A stretch of 64,000 bases of DNA from Juglans regia (GCF_001411555.2 NC_049910.1:29235150-29299149), one strand, 5' to 3'; counted from the stretch's first letter, positions 22,953-35,085 are shown. The notes: a model not told the origin generated them from the sequence alone. Translations and numbers: made by a program.

Positions 22953-25144
22953 TTAAAACTCCTTTGTTTCTGTATCCTCATCCGAGAGTGGATTCTCAAC
23001 GTCACTCTCACTATCAGAACCATCGTTACTTACAATAGTGGACCTTGCTCTGACTGAATCTGAGTTTTGGCAAAGGTCATACTTGACAAATTTTATCTTC
23101 TGATTTTCAGCACTTTTCCCTTCTTTCCGTTTTCTTCCTCCATTTTCTGGCAGCTTCATCATGTGGGCAGCGGCCACAAATGCAGCACTCATGGATTGTT
23201 TCATCTTATCCTCATCTGTATCTTTGTCTGCTCCATTATTATCAATGGTAAAGAGAATATCATCATCCACTTTTTTGTCCTCCAACTTAGATGCAGGTTG
23301 CTCCAAGTCAGCTTTAAAGATATCAAGAACTATTTTGGTACGATATTTTGAAATGCTATCATCAAATACTTTTATTCCCCGATCCTCGAGGTTTAGTAGC
23401 CACTCTGGAAAATCAGATCATTGACAATAAAAATTAGATAAACAAGTCGGTCATCAACTACAGAGTGCAGTTGTTTGAGCTACTTACTGATTAGAGCTTT
23501 TGGTGAGGATCCACTTGATCTATTCAGTTTTTCCTCCAAAACAATCTGGCTGCTGCCCCATTTAATAATTTGGGTTGGTAGAAGTGAATTGGAAAAGGCG
23601 TCCATGTAAGAAATAGCTCTCTTCTGATCCCCACCTTCCCTGCAGCAAACACAATAATGCATGAGACTTTGAGCTGAAGAATTCATTAGAATTTCAACAA
23701 TATAACTCTTCTGTAGTACCTGAAAAATTCTATGGCCTCATATGTAAGAATCAATCTTGCCATGGCAAGACATTTCATGTGCTCAGCAGGTATACTGAAT
23801 GCCCTCTCAGGACTTAGAAAAGAATACTCAACCAATATAACAGCATCATAGAGGACATTTCTTAACAAAACTTCATCTTCAGAACTCTGCATAGACATAT
23901 TTCCACGGGAAGCTCCTTAGAATCGGGACCATCTTCAAGATACATAATTTTGACTACTGTACACACTCGCACACACTGATAAAACCCCCAAGGAAGCAAG
24001 AAACTGTACAGATAATTGGGGATACACATTAACAAATTAAACGTTCCGAGAAAGACATACTAACCAATAGGGAAGTCACAGTCAAAACCCTCTCCAGCAG
24101 TATCCGCACAAGGGTCTCTGGATTAAGAAACAATCATGATGTAAGCGTACCAAAGTTGAAATCAGAGAAAACACTACTGTAATGGAGAAGTCAAAGGAAC
24201 ATCGGAAATGGTAAAATTTGATTTGTATAATAAAAACAGCATTCACCAATTCATGATTGACAAGACAAGAACTAGGTTATAATTTGTTACAATAAAAGGA
24301 GTTTAATTGGACAGCCGAAAAAATTCCCTGACAAGTACTAACCGAAAAAGTAGAAGCTCCGAAAGCCAGAAATTGAACCAACAGCCCAATTCCTCAACTC
24401 CTCCCTCGCAATCCCAGGCTTCCCAGCACGTAATTTTAAGCAAAGTTCCAACAGAAACACCTCGGCAATAACAACTCCAGCCAACTGTCCGACACAAAAT
24501 TTTCCGTCACTGAGCCATTGAATAGTTTCACCACTTAGAAGCGGCAAGAAAGCCTCTATGCCATCATTAGAACCGATCCAAATGCGAACTAATTCTGCGA
24601 AAAGAGTTGTCGAATTCGAACCAAGCGAACCACATTCGTCGCTAGAATCCTTACTACAACACAAATTGATATACCCAAGAATGCTTTCCACCAATGACAT
24701 AATCTCCCTCATTGCTTTCCTCTCTCTCTTCAAAGCCAAGTCCTTTCCAAACAACTCAACAACCACCTTGTACACCTCGAACACCACCGGAGTAAGCAAT
24801 GCTATGCACTTCGAAGAACCGCACGAAACAGAACAAGAAGATACCAACTGAAACAAGTCCTTCGAGGCAGTTATCCGATCCAAAAGGTCATCTTTCCGTG
24901 GGTTTCTGCTGCGAAAGGTTAATCCGGCGTACACCCAGATCGATTCAAGAGGTGGGTCAAGCTTTGCTTGCATTAATTCGTAGAAAACATGAATGAAATG
25001 AGATAAGTCGAGGGTTTCTTCGTGGATTTCGGCAAAAAGATTTTGCATTGACTGGTTTAGCTTGAGCTCGTAGTTCTTGCCTACTAGGAGGTCGATACAG
25101 TTTTGTGGAGTGGAAGATGCGGGTTCGATTGCAGCTACAGACAT
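22953..25144 (-). CDS. Unrecognised plant protein with acidic/basic C-terminal tail (541 aa)
   Basis: Five exons (25144-24343, 24117-24065, 23886-23720, 23639-23488, 23404-22953) join in frame with GT-AG introns to 541 residues. Frame continuity at every junction and consistent splice sites make the model firm, but I do not recognise the family. Residues 1-390 are rich in Leu, Ala and Ile with a helical, repeat-like look and no catalytic motif. The tail from about 392 carries acidic runs (DTDED), a basic cluster RKRKEGK at 482-488 that could be a nuclear localisation signal, and a Ser/Asp/Glu-rich end (SDSESDVEN, SDEDTET). No signal peptide or membrane segment is evident. A nuclear scaffold or ribosome-biogenesis-type role would be guesswork; the telo-box upstream is only suggestive. 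Confidence 0.82.
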
Positions 25145-25215
25145 GCTGCTTCTTTGTGGGAATCTAATGGGGGAGAGCGAAAGATGAATCAGAGACAGCT
25201 AATGCTAAACCCCAG

Positions 25216-25270
25216 AAACCCTATAAATAGGAAAGTTGAGGGAGAAAGGCGATTACATTGTTTAGGGTTT
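25216..25270 (-). promoter_or_regulatory. Candidate promoter: TATA-like and telo-box motifs
   Basis: About 80 bp upstream of the unknown gene's ATG the minus strand reads CTATTTATAGGG (25221-25232), a possible TATA element. At 25260-25270 it reads AAACCCTAAAC, a plant telo-box; another AAACCCTA occurs on the plus strand at 25216-25223. In plants, telo-boxes are enriched in promoters of ribosomal and translation-related genes. Confidence 0.4.
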
Positions 25271-27341
25271 AAACAAGGCCATTTGAATGTTCCATTTTTT
25301 TTTGCCACGTAAGCATGGAATTAATTATATACCGGAAATTAACCTTGGATGGTTCTGGCCTTGAGTTGCTTTCCAATATTTTTGAGTTACTAGCATTCCC
25401 GTGCATTGGGCACTTAATTATGTAAATGATACAAGGGTCAAGGAAAGATTATTTGATAATACATCGAAATTATTTGTATACCCTATAGCAAAGTTGGATT
25501 ACTTCTTAGAAGTTGTGACACAATTATCGGTATATTACATTCATAAAAATTATCATTGCTTTGAGCCGTTTGGACTCGAAATGGATTAGAGATACTAAAC
25601 ATGATGTGACCAAATGACTTGGGGGCATAACGAGACCTTTTTTGAGATGGTGTTATGCTAGTTTTCTCTAAAAATGATTTGGTATAGTGTTTCCATTCTT
25701 TTTTCTTTTACTAATATACTCAGTAGTATTACAATCTATCTATTAATATAAACATGATTGATGGCATGCCTTGCTCTTCGTACGTCCATCCATTAGGCTT
25801 GGCATATGAAGTGGCTTAATGGCTAGGCATTTAACCCTACCCGGGGGTTATAATTGGAGGGTTATATATAAACCCACCCCTCCCCCTCCCCCTCCCCCTC
25901 CCCCTTTAGAATGAGTAGTTCATGAAAAACTTGAGAATCATTTTCAAATATTACGTGTTTGTATTTAGGTTGTGGAATTTGAAAGTGGTGTTCTAGTATT
26001 TTTACCACGGGGCACACTCTACCACTGGAGAAGATAATTTTAGATCAAAGATATTCGTAAAATAATCGCATCAGATCCATGATTTACCGCTCGAGGTAAA
26101 CGCTTCCGCTATACTCTAATATAGAATTTCTAACAATTATCATCAACAATGTCAACAAGGGGTTCCATCAAGGCTTATTTCTTGATGCAGCTCATGTCGA
26201 AGCCATATACATTATTTTAAACTAGAGAACAAAATTGGCAAGGGAAAAAATCAAGTACAAATAAATGGCATTGGATCATCCATCGGAAAAGGCATAGCAC
26301 TTGAAATTTCCAAAACAGAAATAGATGAGAGATCATAGGCTTTAGTACTATTCGATTTATATATTAAAACTGTCTATAGTCTCACATTCAATTTTATTGT
26401 CTTTGTATTCTGAATCCTTTAATGGTTGTCAAGTATAGGGATGTTTTGTCAGGTAGCACAGCTCCATCCTCAACCCGGATAGATGATTTTATAAAAATGT
26501 CATTTTATTTAAAATGAAGTTGTAAAATAGTTGCATTCGTACCAATTAGGTTGGGTGGTGAGGCTCTGTGACCAGGCATGCTCGTCGAATCTACTTGTCT
26601 CGCTAGGTTGCCCATCAACCCAACCCACCCGCCTTGAGTGTCGGTGTGGGTGGGTTGCTACCAAATATAATATGTGGGTGACAGTACCAACCCGCTCAAA
26701 TTTTCACCCTCCCACTTGTATAATATATATAAACTTAAAAATCATAATTTGTTTCTCTCTCCTCTCATTTTCCCTCCCGATGCCCACGTCTCCTCTTCCT
26801 CTCCTTCCTCTCAAGTTCGCGCTCTCTCATCTTCTTCTATTATTCTTCTTTTTCTCCTCTTCTCAGCCTTCTTCTTCTTCAGAATCTCCACACCCATGAC
26901 CAAGTCGTAGTCGTGGCCACGGGTCGTCGCCACTTCTGGTCTACAACAGTAAGAGTCATACGACCATGGCTTGGCTGTGGATCTCTACAACCCAAGACCA
27001 CGGCCATAGTCGCGCCACCATGGATATGAGATTTCTTCATTCAATCCATAAACTTAAATACAAATATGAGATTATTTTGGTTGTTTTGTGCGCTTGGTAT
27101 TGATTTGGAGCGATTGTGATTGGTTTTGTCCGATTTTTTTATATATTTGCATTTATGTTGTGATTTGTGCGACTTTTTTGGTTAATTTGTTGGTGGACAG
27201 GGTTGTTGGACGGTAGTGGCGTCAATCTACCCGCCTATTAAATGGATGTGGACGATCAGAGATGTGGTCAGGGACGGGATGCGGAGGTCGATTTAGCCAC
27301 CCCGCCCAGGCGAGGGCGGGGGTGTGATGGGTGGTTACCCA
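25271..27341. other. Intergenic region without recognised genes
   Basis: No supported gene. It contains the C-rich hexamer array at 25871-25906. The segment 26540-27340 is GC-richer, with repeated GGGTGGGTTG/CCCACCCGCC and GTCGTGGCCACGG-like words and looks like old repeat DNA of unclear class. Confidence 0.4.
25871..25906. repeat. (CCCCCT)n hexamer array
   Basis: The plus strand reads CCCACCCC followed by about four TCCCCC units and a final TCCCCC before TTTAG. The complementary strand therefore has at least five runs of four or five G separated by one A. Confidence 0.85.
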
Positions 27342-27710
27342 TGTAAGAGTTTTGTCAAAACTCTATTTCCCACACACCCATGTCCTAATGGATTTAGATT
27401 AGTTCAAATATTATCACTTAATTAATGAGTCATAGTGGAACATAAATACTTCTAGATTTCATGATGGCTAAGAGTCTATAAATAATACTAAAGAGTCAAG
27501 GGTTCTCACCTACAATATTATTGTGCCTCTAGCCATCGAGAGACACTTAAACGTGAAGTTGCTAAGGTGATCATTCTCTCATATTCAGGTCAAATTCTTC
27601 ATCAAACCATGATGAAGAAATGTATGTCTTTTAATTGTTATTATTTTATTATCATAGATCATAGAAAATCGAAGATCCAAATATTAATGACCATGTTAAA
27701 ATATTTAATA
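27342..27710 (+). repeat. 5' LTR of Copia element 1
   Basis: It starts TGTAAGAG and ends about TTTAATA, just before the primer site. A CTATAAATA promoter-like motif lies near 27476. The end should be CA in an intact element, so the boundary is set by the primer site. Confidence 0.65.
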
Positions 27711-28994
27711 TGTGATATCAAAGTTTTATGTTACAAATATTCTATGGTCTTGATAAAATATAGATTTAATATATATCACCATGTACTTCTCTCACTCATC
27801 GTGTAACTCTCCCACTTTTATATTGATATATTTCTGTAGAAGAGAAACTCACATGATTCTTCATGCAATTGCGCATTGATATTCATGTGAATATATATGG
27901 AATTATTTTGGTTTCCAACTTTGTTTGGGTTGATTATGATGGAGAAAGGTGAGGAGCCGTCGTATGGCTTGGTAGTGCACGGTGTAAGGTGGCCGGAGTC
28001 CCCTTGCCTATGACTCGGGATGTATGGCGGCTTGAAGTGGTAGCCTAAAGGGGCTGAGAAGCCCCAATTAGTTGATAAATATTTTTCTGTGGGTTTCCGT
28101 TGATATAAAAAATAAAATTGAGGGAAGGGTGTTTGGCACCACGAGGAGGTTGAGAACCTCCTCGCCGGCTCCTTTGTGACGGTGGCACAGAGGGCTATAA
28201 AGCCCAGTGGCCGTGTCAATGTTATTTATTAAAAAAAAAAGGCAGAGAAGTAAGAAAGGAGGTGGAAATCAGCGCCGAGAACGCCTTGCCAACTTCTCGT
28301 CGGCAAGGCCCACAGCCACGCCAGAACAAATGAATGAGATTATGGTGCGGTGCCTCAAGGATGAAGAAGAAAAGAAGAGGCAGGTAGGATTTCTTCAACC
28401 CGTTCAGGGCCTTAGACCGAATGTGGGCCATAAGTATAGGCCCAGTCTAAGGTTCACAATAGGAAAAGAATAGGTGTGGGCCAATATAATGGGCCAAAAT
28501 TTTGGCCCAACCCAAGACTAAAAAAAAAAAGAAAAAGGGGCCAAAAGAGTCAGGCCTGTACAGTAGGCCCGACCCAAATGAAAGGGCATGTACAATAGGC
28601 TCAATCCAACTGGTGTTTGACCAATACACTGAACCGGGTTTTGGCCTAGGTTCCTTGACCGGTCCGGTTTAGACCGGGACCAGTCAGATTATAATAATAT
28701 TATTTTATTATTATTTATTTTAATTAATTAATTAATTAATTTAAGAAAAATCTGAAATTTTATTTTCTCTTATCTGCTTGTTCTTACTTTTCAATAAATG
28801 CATGAATTATTTAATATTACTTTTTTTACTCTTGTTTAAATTATTGTTATGCTATATATAATTATTTATCTAATATGGGGCAAATGATTTGCACCAAAAT
28901 TAAGCAAAATATTGGTTGCTCAAAGGTATAAGGTTTTTCTTAATTTTGGATGAAAAGTTATTAAACTCTATAGTAAGATGGGTATGATGGAGTG

Positions 28995-29560
28995 AATAAT
29001 TCGTTTATCAAGATCTATTTCCAAAGGAGGATCTTAATGACATTACTAGTTCTTCCATTAAATTAAGGTTGGAGTGAACATTTTGTGTCAAGATCTACTT
29101 CCAAAGAAGGATTTTGATGACGCTATTAGTTCTTCCATTAAAGGTTGGAGTGAACAATTTGTGTATCAAGATCTACTCCCAAATGCGAATTTTAATGACA
29201 CTACTAGTTCATCCATTAAATAGGGTTGAAGTGAAAAATTTGTGTGTCGATACCTACTCTCAAAAAATGGTCTTGATAACACTACTAGTTCATCCATCAA
29301 AATAAGTTTGGAGGGAATAATTTATATGTCAGAATTTACTCCCAAATGAGAATTCTAGTGATACAATTAGTTCATCCACATAATTTTATACTGGTGAGAA
29401 CATTTTGTGTGTTAAGATTAACTCACAAAGGAGAATCTGGTGATATAGCTAGTTCATCCACATAATTTAACATTTGTGAGAACACTTTGTATGTTAAGAT
29501 TGACTTCCAAATAATAAATCTTAATAACATTACTAGTTCATCCATAATTATTTAAATTAT
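28995..29560 (+). repeat. Minisatellite in Copia leader (about 7 x 80 bp)
   Basis: Seven diverged units follow the pattern TCAAGATCTACT.CCAAA, then GA.TTT.ATGACA.TACTAGTTC.TCCA, then GGTTGGAGTGAACA.TTTGTGT. Unit lengths vary between about 75 and 85 bp. The array is non-coding and sits between the primer site and gag. Confidence 0.8.
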
Positions 29561-29639
29561 GATTATTGTTTATAAGTGTCTAAATCAAAGCATTATGTAA
29601 CCTAAATTTTATTTTTTGGAGTAAGCATACCAACATCAT

Positions 29640-30420
29640 TGCATTCACAGACTTCATTTGTTCCTATTTTGAATGACTCTAATTTTTCTGAGTGGGCTGA
29701 GCGAGTCTGATTCACATTAGGAGTTCTTGACCTGGGCTCATCCCTTACGAGTCCAAAACTACCACCTATCATTTAGAGTAGTAACAGGGATGAGAGAGAA
29801 TCATTTAAACAGTAGGAGAGATCAAACAAGTTAAGTCTAATGTTCATGAAAATAACAATAGCTAAAAATATAACACATTCACTCCCAAGTACTGATGATG
29901 CCCAAATATTTTTGAAAAATGCTGAGCAGAGGTTTCGGCCTGCAGATAAATCTTTAGCAGAAACATTGATGGCTAGACTTACCACCATGAAACATGATGG
30001 AGCTAAAGGAATGCAAAAGCATATCCTTGAAATGACAAATATTGTTGTCACCTTGGGAATGAAAGTAGAGGAGTATTTTATTGTACAGTTTATTTTGAAC
30101 TCATTGCCACCTTAATATAGTCCATTCCAGATGCACTATAATTCTATTAAACATAAATTGAATATGAATGAGTTGGCAAGTATGGTAGTTCAAAAAGAAG
30201 TAAGACTGAAACAATAAGGACAATACTTAGCTAATTTTGTGACTAAAGAAGCTGGAAAGAAAAAGTATCGTCGTGGAAAAATAAGACAAACTGGACCACA
30301 AAAAGGAAAGGAGCTTGTGAAATCAATCAAGTTCAACATACCAGTGGCAAATGCTACTTTTGTGGGAAACTCAGACACATGAAAGCTGAGTGTTCGAAAA
30401 GTAAGACTTAGTTTGAAAAG
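29640..30420 (+). pseudogene. Copia 1 gag remnant
   Basis: The frame 29840-30115 gives a UBN2/gag polyprotein segment (FLKNAEQRFRPADKSLAETLM, GAKGMQKHILEMTN) closely similar to the gag of the second Copia element. Downstream, a zinc knuckle reads CYFCGKLRHMKAEC at 30352-30393 (C-x2-C-x4-H-x4-C). In-frame stops occur before and after (for example following LPP at 30116), so no full Gag can be made. Confidence 0.75.
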
Positions 30421-30469
30421 AATGGTAAGTCTTTTACCTTTGTATGTTTTGAATCAAATCTTGTAAATG

Positions 30470-33400
30470 TTCCTACTAACTCTTAGTGGCTAGATTTGGG
30501 TATTAATGTTCATGTTTCTATTACAATGCAGAGATACCATACAAGCCGCACACCAAAACCCTGTGAGCGATTTGTTTTTATGGATAACAAGAAGAAGGCT
30601 AGGCCTGGTTTGGATGCAAGAAGTGTTTCATTTCATCTCATCTCATATCATTTCATCATTACAACTTTCTCAAAGTTCTATACAAAATACAATAAGTAAT
30701 TCAACTTTCTTAAATTTCAAAGCAATAAGAGTATTAAAAAATAATATTCCAACAATATTTTATTCAACTTTTAACATTCATTTCAACTCACTATCCAAAC
30801 GGCACCTAAAGTTTTAGCCATAGGAACCTTTTGTTTAGTTTTGAGTATCGGTCATTGTTTAGGCCTTCATGACACAGTTTTTGTAACTTCTATGAGGCGT
30901 AAGTTAATTTTCCTATCCAGGCTTGACACTGATGGTTATTCTTTTTCATTCCATAATGGTAGTTTCAATTTGTTCAAAAACACCTTATCTATTGGTTCTG
31001 GGTATCTTTCTAATGGTTTTTATCAATTTTGCCTTGATAATACATTTGTTAAAAATATCTATACCCAACCAACACCATGAAACATGTATTGGAACTAAAA
31101 TAAACATGATGGATGAGCACTCTTATGACTTGTGACATAAAAGATTGGGACAAATCTCTAAAGAAATGTTGTAGCAATTAGTAAAATAAGGGATACTTCC
31201 GCATTTAGATTTTACTAATCTTCAGGTGTGTGTGGATTGCATTAAAGGAAAGCAAACCAAACATACTAAGAAAGGTGTTACAAGAAGTAAGGAGCTTCTT
31301 GAAATAATATACACAGATATATATGGATCATTCTCCACTTAATGTTTTGGTAGAGAAAAGTATTTTATCACCTTTATAGATGATTTTTCACGGTTTGGAT
31401 ATATCTATCTGCTACATAAGAAATTTCAAGTTGTTTTAGTACTTGAGGTATTTCTTATGGAGGTGAAAAGGCAATTAGAAAGAAAGGTGAAAATCATTAG
31501 ATTGGATCGAGATAGAGAATACTATGAAAAGTATGACGAATTAGGTCGTAATCATGGCCCATTCACCAAACTTCTTGAACAACATCGCATTGTTGCACAG
31601 TACACGATGCTAGGAATGCCACAGCAGAATGGCATTGCTGAAAGGCATAATCTGGCCTCATTGGATATATTCAGAAGTATGGTAAGCAATTCTACCTTAC
31701 CCAAATCATTGTGGAGTGGAGCTATTAAGACGATAATGTATATTTTAAACCGAGTTCCTAATAAGTCAGTTCCAAATACTCCATTCGAGCTATGGATTGG
31801 TAAGACGCCAAGTTTAAGGAACATGCATGTTTGGAGTTGCCCAGACGAAGCGAGACTTTACAATCCACATGAAATAAAATTGGATCCTAGAACAGTGAGT
31901 GGGTATTTTATTGGCTAGACTCAAGAGAAATCCAAAAGGTATAGGTTCTACTGTCCTAATCACAGTTTGAGAATAGTGGAAATAGAAAATGTCAAATTCA
32001 TTGAACTTGGCGAGATCAGTGGGAGCATGAAACATAGAGGTGTTAATCATTGAGGAAGTACAAGTAGATGTTCCTATACCTACATCCTCAGAAAAGATAG
32101 TGGTTCCTCTAATTGATCATCACAATGATACATTGGAACGAGTAAATGATCCCTCATCTCAAAATGATAATACTACTGATGAACCAAATATGAAGTCACC
32201 AGAACAAGCAGTTTACAAAGATCTCAAAGAGAACGAAGACTTGCTATTTCAACAGACTACAATGTGTATCTCCAGGAATTTGAATTTGACATCGAGACAA
32301 GTGATCGAAGATCCACTAATGTTTTCACAAGCTATAGAAATGAGTGATTCTAGTAAATAGACCGTTGCCTTGAAAGAAGAGTTGAAATCCTTGGATCAGA
32401 ATCAAGTCTAGGATCTCGTTAAATTGCTTGGAGGGTGTAAGAGAATAGGATGTAAATGGGTCTTTAAAATAAAACGTGATGCAAAAGGCAACGTTGAACG
32501 ATATAAGGTTAGATTTGCTGGCAAGGGCTTCACTCAGAATGAAGGCATTGATTATAAAGTGACTTTTTCTCCAGTATCTAAAAACGATTCTTTCAAGATC
32601 ATTATGACATTGGTGGCTCCTTATGATTTAGAGTTGCACTAGATGGATGTGAAAACGACATTTTTAAATGGAAGTTTGAATGAAGAGGTCTACATGGAGC
32701 AGAGAGAAAGCTACTCAAAAAAGGGCAAAGGTCACCTAGTATGCAAGCTCAAGAAATTGATCTATGAGCTTAAACAAGCCTCCCAACAATGGTACTTAAA
32801 GTTTAATGATACCATTACTGCTTATGAATTTAAAGAAAATATTGTTCATCAATGTATATATCTGAAGGTCAGTGAGAATAAGTTTATATTTTTGATCCTG
32901 TATGTTGATTATATCTTATTTGCTAGTAGTGATATTAGTCTACTTTATGAAACCAAGGGTTTTCTCTCCAAAAACTTTGAAATTAAAGATATGGGTGATG
33001 CATCCTTCGTGATCGGAATCAAAATTTTTCGAGATAAAAAACGAGAACTATTGAGATTGTCTCAGACAAGTTACATAGAAAGAGTTCTTGAGAGATTTGG
33101 CATGAAAGATTGTTCATCACTGGATACTCCAATATCAAAGGTGATAAGTTTAGCCTATCACAATGTCCTAGAACTGAGTGGGAGCGTAAAGAGATGAAAA
33201 AAATCCCCTATGCTTCAGATGTGGGGAGCTTGATATATGCATAGATTTGCACGAGTCCAGACATTAGTTTTGTAGTCGGCATGCTTGGGTGCTACCAAAG
33301 TAATCCAGAGATGTCTCATTGGAAAGCAGCAAAGAGGGCATTGCTGTATCTGCAAGGAATTAAGGATTACCAGCTTACCTTTAGAACAACTGGCAGTTTG

Positions 33401-33860
33401 GAGGTAACTAGATACTCAAATTTTGATCTTGCTGGTTGCTCTGATAGCAGGAAATCTACTACAGGTTATGTTTTCTTGTTGGCTGGTGGAGTAATCTCAT
33501 GGAGAAGCATGAAGCAAACAATTACTGCTTCATCTTCAATAGAGGTTGAGTTTGTGGCATGCTTTGAGGCCACAATACATGGTTTATAGCTGAGAAACTT
33601 TATCTCAAGACTTGGAGTTGTAAACTATTGCCAAGCCCCTAAGAATTTATTGTGATAATTCCTTTGCAGTATTTTTCTCCAGAAATGATAGGTATTCTAA
33701 TGGTGCCAAGCTCATGGAAGTCAAATACCTAAGCATTAAGGAGAAAGTACATAAACAAACAGTGTCCATAGAACATATTAGTAATATGCTTATGATAGCA
33801 GACCCTTTGACAAAGGGCCTAGTAGCGAAGCAGTTAAAGAACATGTTGATATAATGGGCC
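30470..33860 (+). pseudogene. Copia 1 pol remnant (protease, integrase, RT, RNase H)
   Basis: The protease site reads WLDLGINVHVS where the family has DSG. A MITE then interrupts the frame (30602-30805). Integrase blocks follow: LDFTNLQVCVDCIKGKQTKH, TDIYGS, DDFSRFGYIYLLH and PQQNGIAERHN. The RT starts near 32424 (GCKWVFKIKRDAKGN), has an in-frame TAG at 32640-32642 before MDVKTTFLNGSL, and its catalytic box is YVDYILFASSD instead of YVDD. The RNase H part has YSNFDLAGCSDSRKSTTGYVF. These changes show the element can no longer encode active enzymes. Confidence 0.85.
30602..30805. mobile_element. Tourist-like MITE inserted in Copia 1 pol
   Basis: The 204-bp segment starts GGCCTGGTTTGGATG and ends ATCCAAACGGCAC (inverted termini around GTTTGGAT), flanked by CTA on both sides. 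Removing it and one CTA restores a continuous KKAKVLAIGT-type Copia frame. The interior has the CATCTCATCTCAT and AAAAAATAATATTCCAACAATATT words common to this MITE family. Confidence 0.8.
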
Positions 33861-34383
33861 TTATGTCTCTATCCATGATATGAACATGTTAATGAGCTCG
33901 TTGATTTTTTGGATATTTTTTTTTTTTACACTAAATGATATCTATTATGGTTGTTTTGTTTTTGTTTTCTTATCTTTTCACTTTATATGTACATTAAATG
34001 GTGTGGATGAATGATGACAAGATAGTATCTACAATAGACATGAATTGGAACCCAATGCATTACAGTATTTGTCTTAATTGTCCCAATTAAAGATTGTGTT
34101 AAATTAAGTTACTAGTGTCGTGTTACGTTAAAGGAAGTTTGTTGGCTATATAATAGAGGACCATCATGACTCGCATTGGTAGTTGATTTGACATTGATAT
34201 TGCAGAACTCATATAATATATTTTGAGCTATGAATGTTTTCTAGAAATGAATGTGCGCATATAGCTAATTTCCTATAATAAACCCATAAACGAAAAATGT
34301 TATTTTAACAAAAAATGTTATTTTATCGGCGTATGGATCATGTGGGAGAATGTAAGAGTTTTATTAAAACTCTTATCAAGTGT

Positions 34384-34402
34384 GAGAGAGAGAGAGAGAG
34401 AA
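34384..34402. repeat. (AG)n microsatellite next to truncated LTR
   Basis: A short AG run sits a few bases beyond the point where the truncated 3' LTR of Copia element 1 ends. Confidence 0.85.
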
Positions 34403-35085
34403 GTCTAATTCACTTACCATGTTTAGTGTATTAATATATAGACTAGTAAATAAAAAAATTTTACAGAACGAATATTGCCCCTTAGCATAAGATCAATGAC
34501 TTTTAACCGATAAAAAAAGGTCTGATATATGTACTCTCTAAGCACTATAATCCCCCTTGAATATTTTTATTTCATTAAAAAAAAAAAAAAAAAAAGGAAT
34601 GCTTTATAATTACAAATCTTTAAAAGTAAGTATTTTTAAGTATGAGATGGAGACGTACAGAAGGGATAAAAAGCTATTGAACTCTTTAACAATCAGTTTC
34701 ATATATCTAGTACTGCAATTTCTTTACCCTGTCTGAATTATAGCTACATAACTCTTTGCATTTGAAAATTTGATATCATATCTTTATGTTTGCCCAAAGA
34801 ACAGTCCAATTGCAGACTTTACGAGATTCAGCTATCGATGTGCTAATTCGCAAATACTGTTTATGGAAAATAAAGTTCAGTGCCTAACTCATTAGTTTTC
34901 TCAGTTTTGGCCCATTATTAGTAACACAATGCTGTAAACTTTGGCAGGCAAACAAAATGCCTTCAGCAATGACTACATACATTATTCTGTGCTGAACTGC
35001 TATGTTTCATATTTTAGCAGTGCCAAATTCACAACAGCACAATTCAACCAGTTGTAGAGCACATTGCCAAGGACGGCAACCATTT
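34403..35085. other. Intergenic, prolidase 3' side
   Basis: No gene was recognised. An A18-type run lies at about 34577-34595. The part near 35085 is expected to be the prolidase 3' UTR. Confidence 0.4.

Larger units (their letters stand above)
27342..34373 (+). mobile_element. Decayed Ty1/Copia retrotransposon with truncated 3' LTR
   Basis: The 5' LTR starts TGTAAGAGTTTT at 27342 and ends near 27710. TGATATCAAAGTTTTATG follows as a mutated initiator-Met primer site. A long leader with a minisatellite precedes gag, protease, integrase, RT and RNase H in Copia order (29640-33860). GTGGGAGAA at 34342-34350 is the polypurine tract; right after it TGTAAGAGTTTTATTAAAACTCT repeats the first 23 bp of the 5' LTR with two mismatches, and similarity then stops. 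Thus nearly all of the 3' LTR is missing. The domains have numerous stops, frameshifts and changed catalytic residues. It is related to the element at 46666-53815. Confidence 0.85.

Noticed and set aside
24303..24497. Minus-strand ORF overlapping exon 1 of the unknown gene
   Set aside because: Out of frame with the 268-codon exon whose splice junctions are all consistent.
26531..26910. Overlapping plus-strand ORFs of 122 and 78 codons
   Set aside because: Low-complexity Ser/Leu/Phe translation from CT-rich DNA, no splice partner, no domain.
27818..28219. 133-codon minus-strand ORF
   Set aside because: It lies antisense in the non-coding leader of Copia element 1 and matches no family I know.
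28995..29560. Regular direct repeats resembling a CRISPR-like pattern
   Set aside because: The organism is a plant, units are diverged and contiguous without unique spacers, and they sit in a retrotransposon leader.
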